The notes beneath the pieces were generated by a model. It was not told the origin of the DNA, did not search any database, and worked only from the letters and a program-made list of their open reading frames with translations. A DNA stretch of 64,000 bases. Origin: Delphinus delphis (lineage: Eukaryota; Chordata; Mammalia; Artiodactyla; Delphinidae). This document shows positions 23,886-35,117 of the stretch, in pieces. Location of the stretch: positions 43,176,451 through 43,240,450 of the forward strand of contig NC_082694.2 in assembly GCF_949987515.2 (NCBI RefSeq), given 5' to 3'. The position numbers and the translations under genes are program-made. The stretch's first letter is position 1, and the number at the start of each line of letters is the position of its first letter.

Positions 23886-24479
23886 GGACATTGACCCTCA
23901 TCAGTGATGTCAGCAGTTGTATCAGTTAAGACAAAAATGATCTCGCCCCTTTTCCCCTAAGCCTCCTGCTTGTCCTAACACATACACTAGAGGAAAAAGG
24001 AGCCTGGAAGAGGTGAGAATAAAAAAGTAGACACTGCCCCTCCCATGCCAAGCCCCTCCGACTGAATGCTGGGCACTGCTTAGAAGGACAGGAGGAAAAG
24101 GTAAGCCTAATTACTCAGTTGGACCAGACTGCACTAGATGTCTTCTGTACCTAGAAGTGACCAGAAACCTCATATTATCATTAAAAGACAGCAAAGAGCC
24201 ATTCAACATAACATGATTGAAGGCTGTGACTGGATAAAAATGAGACCATTTCATTCATGAACCCAGTCCTGCTCAGACTCAAAAAAAGAGTTTATGAGGA
24301 AATCATTTTCTTGATTTTCTTCCCAAAAGGGGGGAAGAGAAGAGAGTAAATACTCAAGCCATTACAGAGAATCTAGAAACTCTGGCATGGGGGAAAGGCA
24401 CTACAGACACACAGGTTCTAATGACACATCTACACTGACCATTGCCTACCCATTCCCCTAGCCAGGACTGATGTCCTGA
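23886..24479. other. Unique non-coding DNA
   Basis: No repeat family or exon recognised. Confidence 0.45.
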
Positions 24480-25105
24480 GCTCCTGACAAAACAAACAAA
24501 TAAAAAAAAAAAAACAGTTGCCCACTGGACATCTCACTCAGGTGTTTAAGTTCCCCACACTCAGCAAGTTCAAGACTGAAATTGTAATCATCTACCCCCA
24601 CCTCACTTTCTCCTCCTATATCCTCAGTTGATCCAACCGTGCAGCTCCAGAGTCCTTACTAACCTTCCTGGACTGTTGCTTTCCCCAAATCACGCCCACC
24701 CCTGAGCTGCTGCTCTCCTAGAGACCTAGAGTCTCCATGCTACTGTCACCTTGATCCTTCCAAAAAGCAAATATGATTACATATTATTCCCCATCTATGA
24801 TCCTTCCAAAGTGTCCTTGAAGATATGGGTCCTGCCTACTTCCCCAGCTGCACCTCCCATGCCTTCACACGCTTCCCTAACCCCAGCCAGGCCAAGCTGT
24901 TGGAACCCGTGACCTCTCCTGAGTTACTCTCCTTGCACGTTACTCTGTCAGGTATGTCCTTTCCTAATATCTTTGTCGGAGATACTCCTACTCATCCTTC
25001 CTAAACTCAGAGCAAGAGTCACCCCCTCTTAGAAACCCAGCAGAGGTAAGTGCCGCTCTCACTACATTATGGTGTTTCCTAAGAAGAAAACACTAAACGG
25101 CAGCT
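24480..25105 (+). mobile_element. L2 LINE remnant, left part
   Basis: Landmarks in L2 order: 'tcctcagttgatccaacc', 'tatgatccttccaaagtgtc', 'ccaggccaagctgttgg', 'cctttcctaatatctttgt' and 'caagagtcaccccctctta'. The text resumes on the far side of a DNA transposon at 25839, so the two parts are one element. Confidence 0.7.
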
Positions 25106-25113
25106 CCTTAAGA

Positions 25114-25830
25114 CAGGGGTCCCCAACCCCCGGGCCACGGACTGGTACCGGTCTGTGGCCTGTTAAGAACTGGGTCGCACAGCAGGAGGTGAGGAGTGGG
25201 TGAGTGAGTGAAGCTTCTTCTGTATTTATAGCCGCCCCCCATCACTCGCATTACCGCCTGAGCTCCGCCTCCTGTCAGGTCAGCGGCGGCATTAGATGCT
25301 CATAGGAGCGTGAGCCCTACTGTGAACTGCGCATGCCAGGGATCTAGTTGTGCTCTCCTTATGAGAATCTAATGCCTGATGGTCTGAGGTGCAGCTGAGG
25401 CGGTGATGCTAGCGCTGGGGAGCGGCTGCAAATACTGATTATCATTAGCAGAGAGGTTTGACTGCACAGAGACCGTAATAAATCAATTGCTTGCAGACTC
25501 ATACCAAAACCCTATCCGTGAGCGGCAACTGACAATTAAGCTGCATCTCACGGAGTAGACTGGACATAAGCAACACACTTCGGGGGTCACTGTCTCCCAT
25601 CACCCGCATCTGGTTGCAGGAAAACAAGCTCAGGTCTCCCACCGATGCTGCATTATGGTGAGTTGTATAATTATTTCATTATATATTACAATGTAATAAT
25701 AATAAAGTGCACAATAAATGTAATGCGCTCGAATCATCTCGAAACCATCCCCCCCCCCGGCCCCGCCCAATCCTTGGAAAAACTGTCTTCCACGAAACCT
25801 TTCTGGTGCCGAAAAGGTTGGGAACCGCTG
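25114..25830 (+). mobile_element. MER1-like non-autonomous hAT-Charlie transposon
   Basis: Begins caggggtccccaacc and ends ggttgggaaccgctg; these are 15-bp terminal inverted repeats agreeing at 13 positions. The 8-bp target duplications that typify hAT elements are present: ccttaaga (25106-25113) and ccttagga (25831-25838). The interior ('ggcctgttaagaactgggtc', 'ctgagctccgcctcctgtc', 'gaatctaatgcctgatgg', 'cttccacgaaacct') matches the MER1A/MER1B pattern as I remember it. At 717 bp it is longer than I recall for either. No transposase frame is present. Confidence 0.93.
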
Positions 25831-25838
25831 CCTTAGGA

Positions 25839-25960
25839 GACTCTGAGCCCACAGTCTAGAGCCTTATCTTACTCATGTTTGCATTCCCTATGCTGAGCAG
25901 AGTGTCTTGTACATAGAAAGGGCTAAAAATTTTTATCTGAGAGAATAAATGAGAGAACCA
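25839..25960 (+). mobile_element. L2 LINE remnant, right part with 3' end
   Basis: Continues the L2 interrupted by the MER1-like element: 'ccttatcttactcatgtttg', 'gctgagcagagtgtcttgta', 'catagaaagggctaaaaat', then 'gagagaataaatgagag', the decayed L2 terminus. Confidence 0.75.
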
Positions 25961-26379
25961 CTGAACATATGAACTCTGTCAGGGATTTCTTCCAGAGAAT
26001 GCTAAAATGTAATATAGGGAGCAAATCAAACTTTGAGTACTGCCCTATGACTTTAAAGTCAGGTGAATTTTCTTATGCTTCCATGTCTCCAGTGTCAAAT
26101 GGAGAGATTGGTTACATAATCTCTAAAGAATTCTTCTCAGCTCTGAAAGTCGATGGTGCTATGATTCTGTGTTAATGCAGAATCAGGAAAGAAACGGGCT
26201 TAATTGAAAGCAGGAAAGATTCTAGATGGACATAAGAAAGAACCTCTTAACAAGGAAGAAAATGAGGGACATTTTGGGTTTTCTGTTCCCAGAGTTTTCA
26301 GGAGAAAAACAACCAACCGTCTGCTTTCAACGGGTGCATCATGCCCTGAACATGAGGGGCCATACAAGATATTTAAAAT
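25961..26379. other. Unique non-coding DNA
   Basis: No repeat is recognised with confidence. Open frames at 25969-26175 and 26204-26437 lack domains. Confidence 0.45.
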
Positions 26380-26469
26380 TTACCTCTTTTCCTACTTCCT
26401 AATTATTATAGAATGCAGACATCAAAGGCACAAGTAGAAATTCCCCTTTGGGGAAGACAGGGGAAAGTT

Positions 26470-26720
26470 AATCAAAGAACTGCCAACTTGGCACCAGGAT
26501 CCAGCTTCCTTGTTTAAGCTGCTGAGCCACTGTGAAAGAATCAGATAGTCACTGAAGGCACCGTCTGCCACCCAGGGAGAGAGCCCTCACCAGACACCGG
26601 ACCCTGCTGATACCCTGATCAGGGATTCCAGTCGCCACAAATGGGAGAAATAGATTCCAGGTGTTTAAGCCACCCAGCCTACGGCATTTTGTTATGGTAG
26701 CCCAAACAGACTGAGATACA
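26470..26720 (+). mobile_element. MLT1-like LTR remnant (ERVL-MaLR), 3' part
   Basis: The 3' section reads 'agagccctcaccagacacc', 'gggagaaatagattccagg', 'gtttaagccacccagcc', 'ggcattttgttatggtagcc', 'agactgagataca', which is the MLT1 ending ('gtttaagccacccagtctgtggtattttgttatagcagccc...gactaagaca'). Its 5' part is lost or too diverged. It is a fossil of an ancient non-autonomous retroviral LTR with no coding sequence. Confidence 0.8.
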
Positions 26721-26721
26721 G

Positions 26722-27297
26722 GTTATGCTGAACAGATTTCGATGGTTAACTTCATATGTCAACTTGGCTAGGCTCTGGCACCCAGCTGTTCGGTCAAACA
26801 CTAGTCTAGATGTTTCTATGAAGGTATTTGTGAATGTGATTAATATTTACAATCAGGAGACCAGATTATCCTCCATAATGTGGATCCAATCAGTTGAAGG
26901 CCCTAAGAACAAAGAGTGTGGTTTCCCTAAAAAAAAAAGCAAGTCTGCCTCAAGACTACAACATAGAAACTCTGCTGGCCTGCCCTACAGATTTTGGACT
27001 CAAAATAGCAACATCAACCTTTAACTACATTTCTGGCCTGCTGGCCAGCCCTACAAACTTCAGACATGCCACCCCTCCCTGACTGTCCCTTAAAATAAAT
27101 CTCTATTTCTCTCTTTCTGTGTGTGTGTGTGGGGGGGGGGACATATTTATATGTCTGTGGGGGGGGCATATTTATATATTTATATATGTCTGTGTTGGGG
27201 GGGACATATTTATATCTATTTCTCTCTTTCTGTGTGTGTGGGGGGAGGGGACAGCTCTTTGGCTCTGTTTTTCCCTAAAACTCTGCCTAGTACACAA
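26722..27297 (+). mobile_element. MLT2-like LTR remnant (ERVL)
   Basis: Starts just after the MLT1-like end: 'ttaacttcatatgtcaactt', 'ggctaggctctggcacccag', 'atccaatcagttgaaggccc', 'cctgccctacagattttgg', 'aaataaatctctatttctct', finishing 'ggctctgtttttccctaaaac...gcctagtaca'. This is the order of an ERVL LTR with a polyadenylation signal (aataaa at about 27095). A G-rich tandem repeat has expanded in the part after the signal. The exact family name is uncertain. Confidence 0.65.
27103..27250 (+). repeat. G-rich local tandem repeat inside the LTR
   Basis: The stretch ctatttctctctttctgtgt at 27103 recurs 113 bp on, at 27216. Between them are two to three degenerate units of 'catatttatatgtctgtg' plus a G run. 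G runs of 10, 8, 7 and 6+4 lie at 27131-27140, 27159-27166, 27197-27203 and 27240-27250. Open frames over it are glycine/cysteine-rich artefacts. Confidence 0.85.
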
Positions 27298-27300
27298 GTT

Positions 27301-29110
27301 TAGAAAAACAGTATAACACAAACATGAGATATATCAAACAATACACCAAATAATCATAACTAGGAGAGAGGGGGACAACGAGAAAGAAAACAGCACATCC
27401 TTCCCAAGTTATCTACAAGGGTTGGGGGTAATTTACAGAGGTACAGGACAGCTATTTTAGACTTAACTAAGTTGGTTGATAAGTCTAAGTAAAGAGTTAA
27501 ATTAAACCTTTTAGTATTGTCTACTATGATCATGTTTACTTTAACCAATTTTGTGTTTTCCTTAGAGACAAAATGACCTTAGAGATAAAAAAAAAAATGG
27601 AGTTTTCTCATTTGCACAGTTTTTAATTCATTCATCTTTAATACTTGCCATCAGATATTCTGTCATATGCCTGACAAAAGATTTTTTCCCCACAATGAAC
27701 AAACATCAGATATCCTATCAACTCTTTTTTCTCTGGCGTCCTCTCTTGCAGTTACCTCCCAGTCATCCTACCTCTCACACCCAGCTCTGCTGTACACAGC
27801 TGTCCTCCTGAGACTTCCCTTCTCCTTTCTTTTGTGTTGCACTGTCTTTTTTCTGGAACGCATGTCCTCCTCTTTCTTGGTTTATTTATTCATTTTCTTG
27901 GAGTACACCTTTCAGTAACTTTCCAAGAAAGATTAGATGGAAGGTACATTTTAAAAACACTTTTATCCCTGAAAATATCATTATTTTACTTCACAGATGT
28001 TTGATCATTTGAGTATGAAATATTAAGTTGAAGGTAACTCCCCCTCAATTTCAAAGGCATTGTTCCTTTGTTTTCTAGAATCCAGCTAGCGTTGTTATTG
28101 TAAAGTCTGACTCCAATTCTTTCCTGTTTCTCGTGGTAGAATCCTACAATGGTTTTCTTTGGTCTAGGTTTTACCCCATGTACTAAAGCATTCAATGTAC
28201 CTTTCAGAAATACATGTCTTTCTGAATTTTGATTTGTCCAAAAACACATGTCTTTCATTTATTTTGGGGTTGTTTTTTTTTTATTCCTTCCTATCCTTTT
28301 TTGGTGATCTCCCTAGAACTCATACTGGATGTGAACCTCACAAATTGATCTACTTTTCTTACCTCTCAACTCCTTTTTGCCATGTTTGCTTTTTATTTAC
28401 TTTCTAGGGGAGTTATTTTCCAAATTGTCCTTTGAATTTATTTTGGCTAAGTAAGTTTTTATTTACAAAACCTCTGTGTATTTCTTAATTGTTCCTTTAT
28501 CATAGTATACTGTTCTTAATTCATAAATAAAGTACCATCCCAAATCTCTTTAAGAATATTAGATACAGTTATTTTGATATTTTCTTGTTTCTATTTTCTA
28601 TACTTTTTTTTTTCTTTCAATTTGTTCATATCAGTGCTTCTTCCACGTTGCCTCTAATGCTTGTGATCTTTGCTTGCATGTTCATATTTACAAGTAGAAG
28701 CTTGGAATACAGGGGCTGGGCATGTTGCCTAGAGGCTTCACTGAAGAGGAATCAGAGAGAAGACTTTTTTTCTTCTTTGTAGAGAGACTCTCAAATGTAA
28801 GGATCTGGAAATCTTTCCATCCAGGAGTCATTCTGTTTCTCAAGACACCAGTTTTCTGCTCTCCTGCCTCAGGAGTACCTACTGTATAGATGTACTGAAT
28901 CTCCTTGTTTTCAACCCTGTGATTTATCTTTGCCCTCTGCTGTATACATGATACCCCTGAGTACAGAGCTTCCCAGTTAACTTCTCAAAAGAAGAACCTC
29001 AGTTCTATGAAAGAGAGATGGGAGGCTGGTGAGAAGAGTATCACATGACCATGTTATGTAGAACGGGGCCAAGGATCCCAAACCTACCTCTTCCTTATGA
29101 GCCTTTTCCT
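27301..29110. other. AT-rich non-coding DNA, possibly old repeat
   Basis: No confident family. The part 28020-28260 ('ttcaaaggcattgttccttt', 'ttctagaatccagctagc') resembles an old interspersed repeat seen elsewhere in mammals, but I cannot name it. The pyrimidine-rich frame at 27667-27918 has no domain. Confidence 0.4.
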
Positions 29111-29114
29111 GCTT

Positions 29115-29418
29115 TTAAAATTCAATTTTATTTCTACATATAGCAACAAACATGTCAATAAAAATTTAATAAAAATTTTAAATGAAACCATTTACAATAG
29201 AATCAAACAAAATCAAATATCTAGGAGGACATCTAACAAAATATGAACAAAACTTCTCTATGGAAAAACACAAAGAGAAAACAAACCCTGAGAAAAATTA
29301 AGGAAAGCTAAATAATTCGACTGATACACCTTTGATCATGGATTGGAAAGCTCAGTAATAGTAAATATATCACTTTCCCCAAACTGAAGTACAGCTTTAT
29401 TTCAATTCCCCAAGAAAG
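29115..29418 (+). mobile_element. L1 ORF2 fragment
   Basis: 'ttctacatatagcaacaaac', 'atttacaatagaatcaaac', 'aaatatctaggaggacatct' and 'ttctctatggaaaaacac' follow the L1 ORF2 3' region in + orientation. It is truncated at both ends and cannot code. Confidence 0.8.
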
Positions 29419-29479
29419 AAAGACGCAGCTCCTAACATCTGGGTGCTTGTCAAGTCCTATCAGCTAGACTGGTGTTGCT

Positions 29480-29995
29480 ACAAGCTGGCTTAGTCCTCAC
29501 ATACAGGCCTTACTGTTCTCCTGATAAACATAAACAATTCCTCGGAACATTAATAGTGGACAAGAACACCCAGTGCCCATGGTAGATCAAAACATCCTAC
29601 TCTGTAATCAAGTCTGGAAAGAGACAGGACATGAATATTGTCCAAGCCGCCAAGTACCAAAGAGTCCCCTGTCCTGGCAAAGATGAAAGTGTTGCTTCTT
29701 TACCAATTATAGCTTTAGTCTCAGTCTAGTCTTGCCTCTTAGGTAAGATTTATTAAGATATCCAATAATAGAATTAGCTCCATTTTCTGACAGCGTCTGG
29801 ATCCAGAGCAAGCACATACTTCCTTAAACGTCCCATAAAATCATGTAATACAACCCTAAATTCTGCCATAAATCTTTTTTAATACCGTCTAACTGAGATA
29901 TCCTATGGTTCCCCGGGAGGTACATTCTCTCTCGCCACAGTGGGTAATAAATTCGACTTATTCAACTACAAGTGTATTCCTGGTTTACTTTGGCT
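29480..29995 (+). mobile_element. Possible solo LTR of an ERV (family unknown)
   Basis: The right part reads like LTR R-U5 sequence: 'gatatcctatggttccccgg', 'cagtgggtaataaattcgac', 'caactacaagtgtattcctgg', with the AATAAA signal at about 29946. No internal viral gene or matching second LTR is visible, and TG...CA termini with target duplications were not identified. This is inference from layout. Confidence 0.35.
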
Positions 29996-30189
29996 GGAGG
30001 ACATTGCATTTGGTGATCTTATTCCAAAAGCTGAAACATTACTGTCTAATGTCAAAATTATTTGGGTGTTTTCTAGTTATAAATTTCTTTGAATTTTTAG
30101 CATAATTCTACTGCTATTGGAGAATATACTATTAAATAACAAAATTCAAATGAGTAAATTTTAAAGATATTCTTGGCCTTATTCAATGA

Positions 30190-30560
30190 TTCGTGAATTA
30201 GGCATCATCCCATCTAGCAGATAAAAAGGAGCTCTGAGGAGCTGTACCAAATGTAAGGTTTTTATAGGCAGAAGGGAGTGGGACAAGGAACTTATACTAG
30301 CAGAAAGGGGACTGGCTGTGGCAAGGTCATTTTCCTTTAGGGGATGACAGGGTCTGCCAGGCAGACTACCTCAGTAGGGCTGATCAGGCAGCTCCTGACT
30401 GATTGGTCCAAAATTCCAGTTCTGGGAAAGGCCAAAAGTGTAATTAAGTCAACTCTCAGTTTGGTAACATGGGGAGTAGCATAAGTGACTCCACTTTGGG
30501 CCTGTTGTCTTGTTCTGACAGGCATTTTGGGCCTGTGGATTTCAATGGCTTCAATGTAAT
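30190..30560. other. Possible ERV- or LTR-derived sequence
   Basis: 'aaggtttttataggcagaag', 'gggatgacagggtctgccag' and 'tgactccactttgggcctg' have the texture of retroviral LTR or leader sequence, but I cannot assign a family or edges. Confidence 0.25.
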
Positions 30561-32220
30561 AAGAAATCTGTTCTCATTTTGGTAAATGTTCCACGTTCAT
30601 TTGTATATAACACTATATATGAGGAATATAATAAAGAATACATATTCTTTAGTTGTACATTTTAATATTCTATGTCAATCAGGATAAATTTAACAGTCAT
30701 TTTGTTCAAATTTTTCATATCAACTGGATTTTTCTAACAGCTACCAGGACACATATTAATGCCGTGCACTTTTTTTTTTTTTGCATTGGTCCTTTTAGTT
30801 CAACCTTATGAACCTTCTAAACAACAGTACTTTGGCAGTTTTCAGACCTATCACTCTGCAACCATCTGTAGTTTCTACTACTTCGAAGACCCTTAGGTTC
30901 TGTAAGATGAATCGACTTGCTTCTGGTCAGTCTACCCCTTTGTAAGATGGGAGGTGGTAGCTTCCTCAGTTTTGCTAAGTTGGTGACCACTCCTCTTTCT
31001 GCCTCTGATCTTGCTAAACTTTATTAATGTCTACTATCCACTGATGCCCCCATCCCATTTTCTTTAGCTTTTGCACAGCCAAGGAAGCCATAAACAGGAT
31101 GAAAAGATAACCCTCAGAATGGGAGAAAATATTCCTTAGCCTTGGGGATTCATATCATTTAATAACTTTACTAGTGTTTGGTAGTAGTTTGGGTGGAGAA
31201 GGTGAGAAGAGAAGAAAGCAAGTGGTCAACTTGTCATATTAAATTGTGTCCAAAGCCCAGGACTGTCTTATTAGCCTCACACACACACAGCCTGGCTAAC
31301 ATATTTAGAAATGAAACCCCACCGCACCCACTCCTCTTAGCTTCCAACCAGGTTCAGGCAGAAACTGGAAGAAGACCTGAAGGAAGTTCACAAATCTAAA
31401 TGGTGCATTAACTTGCACCTCTTCCTCCATGTCATCAGTGCCATCATTTGTCAAAGACAGCAGGGACCTGGCCAGGCATGGCCTGCCACTGATAGAAATA
31501 GCCCAGGTCTGATATATTCATGCCCCTGAGCACACTGTCTTTATGCTGTATCTGAAGCTTCCTGATCTGAGCCTTCTCACCCTCCCAGATAGAGGAAATG
31601 CCTGCCCTTGTCTCTGTGCCTCACCTCCCATCAGACACAGAGCTGTTCAGCAACAGAGACCCCCTAACTGGTCCAAACGTTGGGACAGAATGATGGACCA
31701 AGAGAATTTTCTTCCAGGAGAAAAAAACTGAAGGACGTACTATCACTTGCTTTTCTCTTTATAAGGCAACCCCCAGCATCTCTGCCCTGAACCTCACCTG
31801 CATACCTCTGACACCAGCTGTGTAGGGTCTGTGGACCCAAAGCAAACAGGCTGTATAAAGTAGGGCAGAAAGAAGCTCTGGTTCAAATACAATGCCTCCC
31901 ACTTCTAGTTAGCACTCTTGCCTTCTTGTTGTCTGAGTCCAGCCAGCCTAGCCAGTGATACCTGTCTGCTCCTCTCCACTACAGCTTCGCTGTCTGGTCC
32001 AATCCTGTGCTTGCCTTAGCACACACAGAATCTACCGATTCTCCCACTGTGCTCTGTCCAACAGTCATTCACTACTCAAATTATTCTTATCTTTACTGAA
32101 GACCAGTTCCTGATCAAAATGTACAGCTCCTCAAAAGTGACCCACATCTGACCCAAACCTGATTCTAGCCTCACAACTCCAGTTTAGTAAATCCTACAGA
32201 AGAGGTGATGTAGTGTACCA
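30561..32220. other. Mostly unique non-coding DNA
   Basis: Contains a short L1 scrap listed separately and nothing else recognised. Open frames at 31178-31399 and 31543-31731 lack support. Confidence 0.45.
31064..31135 (+). mobile_element. Short L1 ORF2 scrap
   Basis: 'cttttgcacagccaaggaag' followed by 'ccataaacaggatgaaaag' and 'ccctcagaatgggagaaaat' is the L1 ORF2 C-terminal phrase 'cttctgcacagcaaaggaaacc...gaatgggagaaaatattt'. Only about 70 bp survive. Confidence 0.75.
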
Positions 32221-32221
32221 G

Positions 32222-32402
32222 TAATGGATTACACATTGGAGCCAGATAGATCTGGATTCAATTCCAGCCCTGCTACTTAATAGCTGTGGGATTTTGAGTG
32301 AATTACTGCAACTCCTTAAGCCTATTTCCTCATCTGGAAAATGGAGATAATAAATCCTAATTCAAAGAGTTGTGAGGATTCAAAGAAATAATACAGCAAT
32401 TA
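32222..32402 (+). mobile_element. MIR SINE, well preserved
   Basis: Follows MIR throughout: 'ttggagccagatagatctgg', 'attcaattccagccctgc', 'gctgtgggattttgagtg', 'ctatttcctcatctggaaaa', 'ttgtgaggattcaaagaaat'. It is nearly the complete central body. Confidence 0.9.
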
Positions 32403-33011
32403 TCAATTAGAATACGTAAAACAGAACAAGCACTCCATCACATCAAAGCCGACTTGAACCAGTAATAAATCAGTAGTTTCCCCCGGTGGAATACTTAGAC
32501 TGTCTGGGAAGCATCATATGGGCCCTGTCTGCCTTGAGTTCCTAAATTAATCACCTTTATCGTCAGTGTTGATTTCTGAATGCTTCTAAATCCCTCAACC
32601 TCCATCTAAACACAACGCAAAGCCAATCTCTCGGAGCCGTTACAATACGCAATGCACATTAAAATAGCAAAAAAAAATTAAAACGGGAAGTTGTTAAAAT
32701 TAATTTGAACTTGTAAAAATACAAAAATAAGTCCTCTCGGTTTAACAGTTCTTGATTTAAGTGGAAAATCAACTATGCTCATGGGTACACAGTAATTGAC
32801 ATAATATTGCAGATATCTACAAAGTATAGGTTACTTTTCATCCCAGGTGTTTAAATGGAAATGGTAGGATACTATTGCATTCAAAGCTTTTCTTGCTCTC
32901 TGGTATTTTATGATCACATTTTCTTTGGAAATCTGAGTGGCAGTTAACATTCTACTCAATTACCCAGGACTCTTAAAAATCAGCCTTCAAAGATACCTAG
33001 TGAATTAATAG
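32403..33011. other. Unique AT-rich non-coding DNA
   Basis: No repeat family or exon recognised. Confidence 0.5.
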
Positions 33012-33022
33012 GAGAATAAACT

Positions 33023-33229
33023 TTTTTTTTTTTTTTTGTGGTACACGGGCCTCTTACTGTTGTGGCCTCTCCCGTTGCGGACCACAGGGTCCGGATGCGC
33101 AGGCTCAGCGGCCATAGCTCATGGGCCCAGCCGCTCCGCGGCATGTGGGATCCTCCCGGACCAGGGCACGAACCTGTGTCCCCTGCATCGGCAGGGGGAC
33201 TCTCAACCACTGCGCCACCAGGGAAGCCC
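33023..33229 (-). mobile_element. CHR-type SINE, short form
   Basis: Reverse orientation with a T16 tract as its tail. Perfect 11-bp duplications 'gagaataaact' at 33012-33022 and 33230-33240. CpG sites are partly decayed (for example 'ggaccacagggtccgg'). Confidence 0.97.
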
Positions 33230-33240
33230 GAGAATAAACT

Positions 33241-34890
33241 ATTTTTAAGGTATTGTTCTTTGCTATCAAATTATGACGTTACATGAATACTACTTATAAA
33301 AACAGTGCTAATTCCTCCACAATTCTTGAAATTTTGTCAATTTCCAATCACTAAGAAATCAAACCTTTCTGTATTCTACCACTAATTCATGCAATGGAAA
33401 GGGGCCGATTAGCCAGTCCCAACGGACACAAACACATGTATACATTCACCCACCAAGATCTTAATTCCTGCAGTGGAATGAAAACAGGTGGGGTATACTT
33501 GACAGACTATTTCTGCACAAAATGAATCTGACACTCACTTAGCCTGACAATGCCATTACTGTGAGAAATCAATTAGCAGACGAGACTCCTAACAGCAGTC
33601 CAACTGACAGATATGCATACCCCATGTTGAGAATAAAATAAAAATCACCAGCAAAGCTAATATGGAAGGAAAAATCTATAGTGCTGTTTCTGGTAATGGA
33701 TCATCTGAGATAACCCAAGGGAATGATGGGTGTTAACTCCATCTTATCCTCACTTTAAAAAAAAAAAAAATATATATATATATATATCGCCTCACTTAAA
33801 AAAAAGGCTTTCTTTCTTGGTACTTTTTTAGTGGGGTGGTGCTAATGGGAGGAGTAAGACAGCATCAATTAAATACTAGGAGATTTTCAATCACACGCTT
33901 AAATTATGAGGACTGAATGTGACCCTGGGGGTTGGTGTTGCTGGTGAGGCAACGTGCCATCCTCTTCCTCTGGGGAGCACTCTCGGTGATGGATCTGATG
34001 AATCATCAATACATATTAGCAAAGGCAAATTTACTGTGACGATAAGGAAGCTTAAGCTTTAGGGCTCTCACTCACATAGGCCTCTTCCAAGGACTTGGGA
34101 GGAGCCCTAGCAATGTGTTCATAACAGACTTAGGTTTTTGTCAGTTCTGCAAAAGCGCAATCTGTTACCACTACCACTGAGATTGCTTCCTTCTACTCCA
34201 ATTTTTCCTCCTTCACACACCCTGTCAAACACAAACACCCTGACAGGTGGTGTGGTAACATCTATGGGCATGTTGGGATCCAGATAAGCAGAAACTGAGT
34301 TGGGAGTACATTTAGCTGGGATTTAGGAGGATCCATTCATGTGCTTCCGTGTGAGGTAAGTTATTACTAGGGGTCCTGGTGGAAAAATGGCTTCCAGGTA
34401 CGCTCCTGCCATATACACGGTCCCAGTTCCCCCTGCGTCATGACCCAAAGGTGCAGCGCCAGGGATTGCAAAGTAAATGTGGCCTACGTTGCCCAGCACC
34501 AAAAAGAAACAGGGTGTGGAAGGAGAAAACAAAGCTTAAAATAAGTGTTCAGAGCCAGAAATCAGTCTACGGAAAAGTCTTCCGAATCTTAGAGAAAGAG
34601 ATCTTCTGTGAAAGAAACCTGAGTTTCCCAAATTTGACAGCTGTGCTAGAAGATATATGACATTGCTAATAAAATCTACAATTTTTCTAAACTAACAATA
34701 AAAAGCAAAGTCCAATCAACCCTGATAAAGGGAAGACAATTATCTAAGCTCTCCGTAGAAAATATTACAAAAATCATTATTGTATGAAGTGATCAAAGAC
34801 CATGCAGCCAAAAATGTTTTTCAAAAATCAGACCATAGGCAATTAAAATATTACATAATTTTTCTGGATATTATATGATAATGGTGGTAT
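33241..34890. other. Unique non-coding DNA
   Basis: Includes an (A)13(TA)9-like tract at about 33757-33787. The part 33530-33640 is unique and AT-rich with TATGCATA and ATTAG motifs. Open frames at 34323-34660 lack domain support. Confidence 0.45.
33757..33787 (+). repeat. (A)n(TA)n microsatellite
   Basis: A run of about 13 A passes straight into about nine TA units. No element body is recognised upstream. Confidence 0.85.
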
Positions 34891-34897
34891 TTGTCTT

Positions 34898-35105
34898 TTT
34901 TTTTTTTTTTTTTTGCGGTAGCAGGCCTCTCACTGTTGTGGCCTCTCCCGTTGTGGAGCACAGGCTCTGGACGTGCAGGCTCAGCGGCCATGGCTCATGG
35001 GCCCAGCCGCTCCGCGGCATGTGGGATCTTCCTGGACCGGGGCACAAACCCGTGTCCCCTGCATCGGCAGGCGGACTCTCAACCACTGTGCCACCAGGGA
35101 AGCCC
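34898..35105 (-). mobile_element. CHR-type SINE, short form
   Basis: Reverse orientation with a ~20 T tail. It inserted in a T-rich target, and 'tgtctttttttt' is found on both sides (from 34892 and from 35106). Its promoter B-box region reads ggtttgtgcc on the - strand, a CpG decay of the short-form ggttcgtgcc. Confidence 0.95.
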
Positions 35106-35117
35106 TGTCTTTTTTTT

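Noticed and set aside
27131..27250. Canonical G-quadruplex
   Set aside because: The spacers between the G runs are 18-36 bases, far beyond the usual short-loop pattern, so only an unusual long-loop form is possible.
27119..27316. Cys/Gly-rich small frame
   Set aside because: It is a translation of the G-run tandem repeat inside an LTR.
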